A DNA stretch of 17,055 nucleotides from Acanthamoeba castellanii str. Neff. Taxonomy: Eukaryota > Discosea > Longamoebia > Acanthamoebidae. The stretch is from contig NW_004457538.1 of NCBI RefSeq assembly GCF_000313135.1, positions 34,991-52,045 of the forward strand, read 5' to 3'. The notes under the pieces were generated by a model. It saw nothing but the letters and a program-made list of their open reading frames with translations, was not told the DNA's origin and did not search any database. Position 1 is the stretch's first letter, and every line of letters begins with the position of its first letter. Shown here one piece after another: positions 1-8,254 of this stretch. The position numbers and the translations under genes are program-made.

Positions 1-3000
1 AGATCGAGTTGCTGCGGGGACGCGAGGACCGGCTGCGAGCGCTCGCCCACGAGCCGCGTGCGGATGTGGTTGGGCTCCTGCGCCAGCCGGGCCACCTCCT
101 GCGCGCTGGGGCCGACGATGTGGATCACCACCACCGACTGCGCGACGCCGCCGTCTTCGGGGTCGTCCACGTGCATGGCCGTCGAGGCGTAGCGCCAGAA
201 GAGCGGCTTGAGCTTGCGCTTGAAGCAGGCGCGGAACAGAACCTCCTCCCGGAGGAACGTGAACTGCGTCCGGCGGCGCACCACCGTGGCCAGGTGCGCG
301 CAGAGCCGCTTCCACGCCGCGTCGACCGACTCGGGCGATTGGCCGACGATGCGCACGAACGCCACTTTCGCGCGGGCCGCGCCGGGATTGGATGCGGCGG
401 CGGTGGTGGATGACGTGGCGGTAGGCGAGGCGTAGACCCAGAAGGCAGTGGTGGTGACCGAGTACACTTTCTCGATGCCGGACAGCACCGGCTTGCCCTT
501 CTTCTTCATGGTGAGGTAGTAGACCAGCGCCACGTCGTCCAGTTGCTCGGTCCGATCGAGCCGAGCGTCGAAGAAGGTCAACTGCCGATTATTGGCAGCT
601 GGTCAGCGAGTCCGTACCGCGTTTTCAATGTGTGTTTGTCGTGTGCGATGTTGCGTGTTGTGTGTCGTACCGCGACACCATTCATAGTCTGGCTCTGCAG
701 GGCCAGGAGCTGCTTGAAGAGAGCCTCGGTGCCAATCTCCACGGTGGCCTCGTCGATTGGCGTGATGCAGGACCGACCCACCTGCTACGCTTCCCAGCAG
801 CCACCGGCCCACTCATTTAACAAAACAAAAACAAAAACAAAACACGAAACGAAACGAAACACAGAACATGCGGCCACGTAGCACTCGGGAGTCGGGGTGG
901 CTGTACGAGCGGAGCGGAGTTCGCGAGGAATTGGAGAAAAGCGGGCACGGCGACGTGGGCGTTGTGGGGTTTGCCCGGCAGCGCCCCGGTCCGTATGCCG
1001 ATCCGCCAGCAGGGCAGGTCGCCTGCAATCGTTTCCACATTCACCTGACCATCCGCCGTTGTTCATTTCATCGTCAGCCAACACAACGATGGCACACGAC
1101 ACGACACGGCCAACGACACGACACGAGGGTACCAAAGCTCCGTTGTGGGTCACGGTCTGACCGACAGCGATGACCGGATCGGATGGGGAGGGGTGGTAGC
1201 GGACGTAGGCCTTGTAGCGGAGGACGCTGATGAACTTGGGCTCAATGCCGAGCTGGGCGCGCATCAGCTCGGCTACCTGCTCGACGGGCACCTGCGTGCC
1301 TGCCTCCGCCGCGCCCGGCAGCGGTGACAGCGCAAGCACCCGCCACTCCCCAGTAGGCGGCGTTCCACTCGCCTCCCCCACCGGCGTGCGGTCCGGCGTC
1401 GATTCGGAGTTGGCGCCGCCTTCTGTTTTTAACTCCAATTCTACTCCCGCCGCCGCTGCCGCCACCGCCGCTGGGCTGGTGGCCGGCACTGCCGCGGTCG
1501 TTGCTTGCATCGGCACCGCATGATCCTGGTGCTTGGTGGCGGTGGTAGTGGTGGCCGACGAGGGACTGGTGGTGGTCGGCGAGGCCGGCGGGATAGTCGA
1601 CGGCACAGTGTCGGACGCGTCCAGGTGCTTCTTCTGGAGCAGCTGCGCTTTGGCGGCCGGGCTGGCCAGGTGCACGAACGCACACGACCGCGCGTCCAAC
1701 AGGACCAGGGCCTCGATCGCCGCCGCCGCTCCGTCGAGATTGCGCGCCACGATCGACCGCACGCTGTAGGCGGACATGTCGGCTGCGGGCAGCTGGAGCT
1801 TGACGGCGTGGGCGGGGCGCCAGGGCAGCAGCTGCACGTCGGCGCGGAGGAGCGTGATCGTCTTGCCCTCGACTTCGGCGAACTGCTCAGGCGTGAGGCG
1901 CACCACGGTCACGTGGCCCGCCGCGTCGGCGTACTCGACAGCGCCCTCGGCCAGGACCTGGCCGAACTCGTTCTCCCACGCGCCGGCTATGATCTCCGCC
2001 GACAGCCGCTTGTGTAAGTAGAGCACCACCTCCCGCGTCTCCTCCGGCTTCACCAGCTCCACCTGTCAAGTAAAAAATAAACAAATAAGAATAAGAATAA
2101 ATTATAATAAGATGAAGATAAAAATTAATAAATACCGGTGTACGCTTGATGGTAATGGTGCCGAGCTCGAGCAGAGCCCGCTGCTCGTCGGCCGAGTTGA
2201 GCTCGACGAACGCCTCCGATGGTGCGACGCCAGCCCCGTCGTCGCCTTCCTCGGCCTCGGGGCCTCCCGCCGTGCCGGCGAGGTGGACCTGGGATTCGGC
2301 CACATCCACGTCCTGAGCCTGGAGCGCCCATATCACGGCGCGCACGCTCGCTTCCGCCGGCAGGTTCCGCAGCAGCAGCCTTGGCCCACACGAACCGCTC
2401 GCGCGGCTCCTATCATCCGTTACATCTTCCACAGCGATCTGCATGTGTGTCGTGTGTGGTGTGTGTCGTGTGTCGTGTGTCGTGTGTGTCGTGTGTCGTG
2501 TGTAAGGCTCAGGGAGTCAAGATGGGAGAGAGTGGCCCGATGGAAGAAGAGTGATACCTTGACGCTGTGGTCGTAGGCAGAGTGGCCTATCTTCTCCACG
2601 GCTTGCCAGCGGTCGAGCAGCCCGCTCACGCTCTGGCGCGTGTCCACGCCGGCGTAGGTGTGCAGCGCACGCAGCAGGCGCACCGCACAATCGACCCCCT
2701 GCTCGATCACCTCCCAATGGGTCGTACCTGCCCATTACAACAAATAAAAAGAAATTACTACCATCACAATTAAAGAAAAAAACACAAATTCCATTCATCA
2801 AGAACCAATCTCGTTTGAAATGATAAATAACTAAAAGATATACAGGATGGGGGCGCACTCTTGTGGTGGTAGCGGTTGAGCACGGTGTGAATCGTGTAAA
2901 AGTTAGCCGCTATGATGGGCGACCCCTCCAGCCGCAGATCGCGGGTCTTGCCCGCCTGCCCAGCGCCGTGGTCGTCCCACCGCCTACCCAGGTTTTGCAC

Positions 3001-3177
3001 CATGAGCCTTACGTCGTGCGAGGCGATCTCATCCACCGCGCCTCCGCCCGCTGCCGCCCACTGCGCCACGAACGCGCGCAAGTGGAGGCGCAGTTCTTTT
3101 TCTAACGTAGAAAAGAAGGCGTCCAACGACACGGCACCATCTGCCGCGGCACCCCTAGCACCCCCACCTGCCTCCAT
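1..3177 (-). CDS. RRM-like domain protein of unknown function, 3' end outside the window
   Basis: Proposed exons on the minus strand: 3177-2844 (or 2859), 2727-2558, 2438-2136, 2062-1133, 1044-868, 781-671 and 581-1. All junctions are GT-AG and keep frame; the first donor is ambiguous between GTATAT and GTGCGC, both in phase. I chose ATG 3177 because the sequence upstream turns AT-rich and non-coding. The exon at 2438-2136 plus the start of the next resembles one degenerate RRM: a beta strand LLLRNLP (RNP2-like), a helix, then EAFVELNSADEQ (RNP1-like) and VELVKPEE. The middle is a low-complexity Thr/Ser/Pro/Ala linker (about 1400-1620). The last exon has alternating strands and helices (VVVIHIVGPSAQEVARL) that recall a KH or RRM fold, but weakly. 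RNA binding is inferred from the RRM-like part only. The gene shares a 163-bp divergent promoter with the RapZ-C gene. Confidence 0.7.
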
Positions 3178-3340
3178 CAACTCCCACTCTACAATCTTTA
3201 CTATCTTTACTCTCAAAACTTTACTATTCAATTCTGTATTATTTTTTCTGCCTCTTCGGTGGAAAATACCTGCAAAAAATACCATTTATTTTATCATTAT
3301 ATTTTCGTTTATTTTATATTTTTAGTTATTAACGAGATAG
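3178..3340. promoter_or_regulatory. Short AT-rich divergent promoter
   Basis: These 163 bases separate the start codons of the RRM-like gene (minus) and the RapZ-C gene (plus). The block is rich in T and A runs, unlike the GC-rich exons on both sides, and holds no plausible exon. A TATA-like TTTTATATTTTT lies about 20-30 bases before the plus-strand ATG. It probably serves both genes; no transcription start can be fixed from sequence alone. Confidence 0.55.
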
Positions 3341-4156
3341 ATGGAGAAGGAGGAGCCACTGCGGGTGCGGCTGGAGCTGGTGTCGTTCGGGTGGGGCTAT
3401 GGCCCGGAACGCAGAGAGGGCCAACCGCAGAAGAAGAACCGCGGGGAGTCCAAGAAAACAGCCTCACGGGGCACCCTGTGGGCTGCGGCGCTCAACCTGC
3501 GCAAGTTCGCCAACCCGCCGGTGTCGATGCGGCGTCGGGGCCTGACGGGGCTCGACAGCGAGCTGCAGGCGGCCGTGTGGGCGGCCCCCAAGGCCGAGCT
3601 CCACTACGCCAAGGTGCGAGCCGACGTGGTCGCCCTACTCACCGAGCGCCTGCGCGCCCTTCTCGTGAAGGCGCCCGGCAAATTGGGTACTCAAGAAGCT
3701 GAAGATGGAGAAGGCGAAGACGACAGCGACGAAAAGAACGAAGACGACAGCGACGAAGAGGAAGACAGCGATGACGAGGACAGCGATGATGAGGACAGCG
3801 ATGACGAATCGGAAGAGGAAGAGGAAGATAATGCAGAGGGCGAGGAGGATGAAGAGGAGGACGTGGTGGTGATCGCGATCGGTCTGGGGTGCGAGAAGGG
3901 CAAGCACAGGTCGGTGGCTGTGGTCGAGCGGCTGCTGCGCGAGGAGTGCCTGCGGACCATCACGATCGCCGATGTCGGAGGGCACGCGGGCCGGCCGGTC
4001 GAGCTCGAGGTGGTGGCCCGCCACCGGGACATCAAAAGAGGCGGCCGTGGCGATGCAGCGTCAGACGACAATCGGCCCTTCAAGGGCCGCCGGCGCGCCG
4101 AAGCCCGGCAGAGAAAACGCGGCTGCGCAGGCCACGCCGGCGACGAAGACTGCTGA
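3341..4156 (+). CDS. RapZ C-terminal-domain protein with acidic insert
   Basis: Single exon, 271 aa. Motifs of the RapZ (YvcJ/UPF0042) C-terminal domain occur in order: SFGWGYGP (residues 15-22), LRKFANPP (53-60), GLTGLD (67-72), GLGCEKGKHRSV (181-192, matching bacterial GCTGGKHRSV) and ARHRDI (226-231). The N-terminal P-loop kinase-like half of bacterial RapZ is absent. Residues about 119-174 form an almost purely Asp/Glu/Ser insert between GLTGLD and GKHRSV. The tail (232-271) is basic and probably disordered. In E. coli RapZ this C-terminal domain binds glucosamine-6-phosphate and small RNAs; a similar ligand here is inference. An Asn-containing ALNLR replaces the usual FDVR. The gene ends 69 bp from the convergent HAD phosphatase gene. 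The start is supported by AT-rich sequence directly upstream. Confidence 0.85.
   Translation: MEKEEPLRVRLELVSFGWGYGPERREGQPQKKNRGESKKTASRGTLWAAALNLRKFANPPVSMRRRGLTGLDSELQAAVWAAPKAELHYAKVRADVVALLTERLRALLVKAPGKLGTQEAEDGEGEDDSDEKNEDDSDEEEDSDDEDSDDEDSDDESEEEEEDNAEGEEDEEEDVVVIAIGLGCEKGKHRSVAVVERLLREECLRTITIADVGGHAGRPVELEVVARHRDIKRGGRGDAASDDNRPFKGRRRAEARQRKRGCAGHAGDEDC
3764..3808 (+). repeat. 15-bp tandem repeat coding Asp-Ser-Asp-Asp-Glu
   Basis: Three consecutive 15-base units, GACAGCGATGACGAG and two copies with single changes, encode (DSDDE)x3 at the core of the acidic insert of the RapZ-C protein. The surrounding acidic codons look like older, decayed copies, which suggests the insert grew by slippage. 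The stretch has no pyrimidine tract, so I read it as exon, not intron. Confidence 0.85.
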
Positions 4157-4225
4157 AGGCCCACAGCTCAGGGGCCAATAGGCTCTTTTTCGAACTAAGT
4201 CAGTCTTGGGTGGGTAGGGTGGGTG

Positions 4226-6114
4226 TCAGTGGGCGGGAAGGGTGCGGGTGATGTCGGCGAGGGAGTCGAGAATGAAGGCCGGGTTGTAGGCAAAGTGGTG
4301 GAGCTCGGCCGGGCTGGTCACGCCGGAGAGCACCAGCACGGTATCGATCTCCGACTCCACCCCGGCGATGATGTCCGTGTCCATCCTGCCCAGCGCGCCA
4401 TCAAGTCAGCGAAAAAAAAAACAGTCAGCAGGGTGTCGTGTGCGGCGTGTGCAGCGTGCGTGTGTCGCATGTGTGATGCGTGTCGTGACGTGTCGTTGGT
4501 GGTAGTGTATGTACCTGTCTCCGATGATGACGGTTTCGTGCCGGTGGGTTCCGAGACGGCTCAAGGCCAGCCGCATGATCAGCGGGTTGGGTTTGCCCAC
4601 AAAATAGGCGTCCACGCCCGTCGCCTGCAGACAATTCAGCCCACAAAAGTGTACCGCGTGTGTGAGCGAAACGCTGGCGACAAAGGCGGAAGGCAGAGGA
4701 ATCCAACCAGGACGATGGGCGCCACGAGGGTGCCACAGGCCGGGAGGAACCCAGTGACGGACTTGTCGAGGAGATCGCAGTTGGTACCGATCAGCTTGGC
4801 TCCGTTCCTGTCGATGTCGAGGAAGTGTTGGAATAGTTGGTCACCAGGTGGTGATGGTGATGACTATGTGGGAGGAGTGGTGCGGCGGCGGTACCGGACG
4901 AGGTTGATGGCCTTCTCCATGCGGTCGATGTTGTAGTTCTTGGTCTCTCCCACAACGACGTAGTCCGGCCTGATGTCGGTTATCGTGTAGCCTGCACTCC
5001 CCCGAACGCACACGCCAACTCGTATTAGACCACGACGCGTTGATAGATGAGAGAGTGCGCCGTGCCTTCGTTATAGAGCGCATTCAGAATGCCAGCGTCG
5101 CCGATGACGTACGCCGTACCGTGCGGCTTCTGCTTGCTGATGAAATTGGCCGTCGAGAGCGCGCTCGTGTAAAAGTTCTTCTCCTCCACCTAGTGTGTGC
5201 CGTGTCGTGCGCATGTCGTGTGTCGTGCGTGTGCCACTTAACAATCAGAGCGAGCGGAGAGGGGAGGTGAAGCCGACGCCGTACGTGGATGCCGAAGCTG
5301 GACAGCTTGTACTTGAGGTCCTTGGGCGTCTTGTCGCTGCTGTTGGTGAGAAAGAGGAACTCCTTGCCCTCCTTCTGCAGCCACGCGACCATCTCCTTGG
5401 CGCCGGGGATCAGCTTGTTCTCGTGGTACACCACGCCGTCCTACCGTGAACACCACGTCGACAAAACATGCCGATGATGATGATGATGATGGGCGAGGCT
5501 AGTGTCAAGTGTGGCTGACGAACCATGTCTATGATGAACCCCTTCTTGTTGCGGATGTGCTCCGCCTGCGCGGCGATGGCGGCTTCGGTCGTCTCGACCG
5601 TGAGCTCAGTCGCGCCCTGCTTTCTCGCCACCTGTGTGGCTCACCACGCGTAACACGACACACGACACACGCATATGAGACACTCGATGGCGAGACGATG
5701 ATGATGATGAGTGAGCGGAGGCGTGGCACCAGCTCGCCGGCTGTCGGGTGGTGGTGCGGCCGCCCGGCGGCGCTGGCAGTGCCACTGCCGGTGGGCGCGA
5801 GGACGGCCACGGTGGAGGAGAACGACGACGAGGGCGCAGCGAACGACGACGGCGACACCAAGCGCTGCGGCGACGCACCGCGCTGTCCCGTCAGGCGCTT
5901 CAGCCGCCGATACGACAGCACATGCAGCGTCCTGCACCGAGGCATATTATTAGTAATTTATTTATTTATTTATCTCTTATATTATCGTCATGCAGATTAT
6001 TTAGAGATTTTAATATAGGTTGGGAGAGGCGGACCTGGTGGGTTGGGCGAGCGGCGCTGCAGGCGACGTGGCAAGGGTTGATCCAACACGACTCAGCGCA
6101 CGTCTCTTCAGCAT
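4226..6114 (-). CDS. HAD-IIA (NagD-like) phosphatase with probable mitochondrial presequence
   Basis: Nine exons: 6114-6035, 5931-5697, 5631-5524, 5440-5285, 5189-5066, 4991-4895, 4807-4708, 4624-4515, 4385-4226; they sum to 1170 nt (389 aa) in one frame. HAD motifs are all present: motif I DMDG (nucleophile D140, acid/base D142; an intron falls between M141 and D142), motif II LTNSS (173-175), motif III lysine in VGKPNP (K311), motif IV IGDRMDTD (D336, D341). The family (NagD, p-nitrophenylphosphatase, phosphoglycolate phosphatase) removes phosphate from small metabolites using Mg2+. The substrate cannot be read from sequence. The N-terminus [15 protein letters not shown] is basic, hydroxylated and free of acidic residues, typical of mitochondrial import; residues up to about 100 are low complexity. 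The donor of exon 2 (GTCTCG at 5696) is the least certain junction. The gene is divergent from the NagB gene. Confidence 0.88.
4992..5065 (-). other. GC-AG intron in the HAD phosphatase gene
   Basis: A canonical GT donor cannot give an open, family-consistent frame here; reading on meets a TAA. A donor AAG|GCACGG at 5066/5065 and the acceptor GTGCAG|GC at 4992/4991 leave 74 nt and join YNEG to [15 protein letters not shown] in phase 1. That matches the HAD-IIA pattern in which a glycine precedes the strand leading to DYVVVG. A GC-AG intron is the simplest reading. Confidence 0.7.
5472..5490. repeat. GAT/ATC microsatellite in a HAD-gene intron
   Basis: Six GATs in a row (ATC in gene sense) lie in the intron between exons 3 and 4 (5441-5523) of the HAD phosphatase gene. 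A second short GAT run at 5697-5711 spans the exon 2 end, where it codes for an isoleucine run. Simple slippage repeat with no function visible. Confidence 0.7.
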
Positions 6115-6422
6115 GCCTGCGATGTGGAAGGCGGAGAACACAACGAGAGCCACCGAGAAAATCTGTTTTCTTTTCGTTTCCACCCACTTCTGGCCGGATA
6201 GCGTTCTGCAAGGTGCCCCTCCCCGGTGCCTCCCGTTCCTCCATCTTCATCTGTCTTTTGTCGCAGCGGCTTCTTCTTGCCCTTCGGCTCCCTATTCTAC
6301 ACAATACATTTTACAGAAATACCACAATCTCTTGAGATTGAGATTTTTATGTAGTAGATGATGGAGCAACCACCAACTCAAGACGTGGCTTTGGTGGCAT
6401 CAAAGTGTGAGTTCAGGTTACA
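6115..6422. promoter_or_regulatory. Divergent intergenic region between NagD-like and NagB-like genes
   Basis: These 308 bases separate the two start codons. They hold pyrimidine runs (about 6160-6190 and 6225-6290) and, near the NagB side, an AT-rich patch with the palindrome-like CTCTTGAGATTGAGA and a TTTTTATG element (about 6330-6352). The minus-strand frame stays open upstream of the HAD ATG but has no further ATG. A small plus-strand ORF (6358-6435) overlaps the NagB start. Shared control of the two genes is inference from the head-to-head layout. Confidence 0.5.
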
Positions 6423-7174
6423 ATGCGTCTGGTGATCACGGAGGACGGAGCGGGAGCCGCTCAGTGGGTGGCGGCCCTTGTCAAGCGACGTATTACCGAG
6501 TTCGCGCCCACCGCCGAGCGGCCGTTCGTCCTGGGCCTCCCCACCGGCAGCTCTCCCATCGCCACCTACAAGGTCTGCCTCTCACCCCCACCTCCGCCCC
6601 TCCGCCGGCGCTTCCTCTTTCGTTCTTTCGCTCTCTTCTTCATTCTTTCTTTTAGCCGTCGACACACTAACACACGCACACGCACCGCACACGCACAACA
6701 GATCCTGGTTGAGTATGTGAAGAAGGGCGAGCTGTCGTTCAAGCACGTGGTGACCTTCAACATGGACGAGTACGTCGGTACGTTGTGTGTTGCGTGTGAT
6801 TGCGGTGTCTGCCTTTTCATCTTTTCTTTTCTTTTCTTTACATCGTCGTCGCGGTGGTGCCGCGCCAGGTCTGTCGCGCGACCACCCCGAGTCCTACTGG
6901 GCGTTCATGCACCGTCACCTGTTCGACCACATCGACGTCCCCAAGCAGAACATCAACATCCTCAACGGCAACGCCCCTGATCTCGTACGGCTTGTTGTGT
7001 TTTCGAAGAGCCTCCTGGGCGTTTTCTGGCTGTGATGACTCACTCGTGTCGTGCGGTGGTGCATGAGTGCAGGAGGCGGAATGCAAGGCCTACGAAGAGA
7101 AGATCGCCAGCTATGGTGGAATCCACCTCTTCCTCGCCGGCATCGGCACTGATGGTTACCGCCCATTCTCTGCA

Positions 7175-7226
<52 letters not shown>

Positions 7227-7886
7227 CACACGACATGAAACATACAGCGCGCACAGCTGATTCTAACCAACTACTACTTTAGGCCACATCGCGTTCAACG
7301 AGCCCGGATCGTCCCTCGCCTCGCGCACCCGCTCTGTGGTACCTCCGTGCATTGAACTCGCCTGCCTGTACTCCACCGCCTCGCTCACCATCAACATTCC
7401 TCCAGACGCTGGCCTATGAGACTATCGTGTCCAACTCGCGCTTCTTCGGCGGTGACGTCACGCAAGTGCCCAAGCGCGCTGTGACCGTTGGCGTGGGCAC
7501 CGTCATGGTACTGATCCAATGCTGTGTGTGTGTGCGTGTGTGTGGTGCTCCGAGTTGTGTTGACACCGTGGGTGGCGTATTGCAGGATGCCAAGGAGGTG
7601 GTTATCATCATCACCGGTGTTTCCAAGGCCATTGCTCTTCAGCAGGTCGTTGAGGGCGCCATGAGCCACCAGTGGACGGCCTCCGCCGTCCAGATGCACC
7701 CCAATGGCATCATCGTCGCCGACGAAGACGCCACCAACGAACTCAAGGTATGACCTTCATCAGCAACGCACTCGCACAGATTTTAACAGATCTGCGCACT
7801 CGCCATCCAATTGCAACCCAACCCTCAACAAACAGGTCAAGACTGTCAAGTACTGGAAGGGCGTGGAGCAGACCGAGAGCCTCTGA
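6423..7886 (+). CDS. nagB: Glucosamine-6-phosphate deaminase
   Basis: Eight exons: 6423-6572, 6702-6777, 6869-6984, 7073-7154, 7283-7338, 7406-7507, 7586-7747, 7836-7886, all GT-AG and in frame, giving 264 aa (E. coli NagB is 266). The enzyme converts glucosamine-6-phosphate to fructose-6-phosphate and ammonia in the cytosol, feeding amino sugars into glycolysis. LGLPTGSSP forms the phosphate-binding loop. NMDEYVG places D72; [14 protein letters not shown] places D141, H143 and E148, the same numbers as the E. coli catalytic residues. SRTR, the motif [13 protein letters not shown] and the C-terminal VKTVKYWKG also match the family. The short form lacks the C-terminal extension of animal GNPDA. 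Because ATG 6423 gives the standard family N-terminus (MRLVI), the start is secure. One intron carries a long AC repeat. Confidence 0.97.
7177..7224. repeat. (AC)24 microsatellite in NagB intron 4
   Basis: Forty-eight bases of uninterrupted AC lie in the intron at 7155-7282, followed by CACGACAC-type repeats. Pure dinucleotide runs of this length are usually length-polymorphic. No effect on the coding frame. Confidence 0.98.
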
Positions 7887-8224
7887 GGCCCAGCTGAGCT
7901 CTACAAGAGAAGAAGGCCCTTGATTCTTGTTTTGTTTTTTGAAATTGCTTTAAATTCGAATTATGATGAGGAATGCAAATTCCAGAGGTGAGCACGATTT
8001 GTGCGCCATTGGAATGCCAAGGTGGCGCAGGGGCGACCTACGGCCTTGGGTTGGAGCAACCCATTCCAGCACCACGGGTCGTCTGGGGCACCACCCCAGC
8101 ACCATACAGAGGGCCAAACTCAACGCTGCACTCAACTCCTTTGGTGTCAGACGGCCAAACCATCTCGTGCTAGAAGAGGAAAGGGAGAAGCGGGAGAAGT
8201 TGTACAAGTAGTAGAAGAGATTCG
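7887..8224. other. Intergenic stretch with clustered inverted repeats
   Basis: Between NagB and PP2C. After a T-rich 3' flank (7920-7960) the stretch becomes less AT-rich and holds several perfect short stem-loops: TGGGTTG-GAG-CAACCCA near 8047-8063, CTGGGG-CACCA-CCCCAG near 8083-8099, and CCAAGG ... CCTTGG closing a larger loop. An 82-codon ORF (7963-8211) runs through it with codon use unlike the neighbours. I recognise neither a tRNA, snRNA nor protein family. Confidence 0.4.
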
Positions 8225-8231
8225 TATATAG
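8225..8231 (+). promoter_or_regulatory. Possible TATA element of the PP2C gene
   Basis: TATATAG lies 24-30 bases before the PP2C ATG at 8255, in an otherwise purine-rich stretch. If used, the 5' leader would be only a few bases long. Confidence 0.35.
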
Positions 8232-8254
8232 AAAGGCTTGAAACAAACTCAAAG

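Noticed and set aside
3706..3868. Acidic stretch of the RapZ-C gene read as an intron
   Set aside because: No pyrimidine tract or branch-like sequence, frame stays open throughout, and the repeats keep codon phase.
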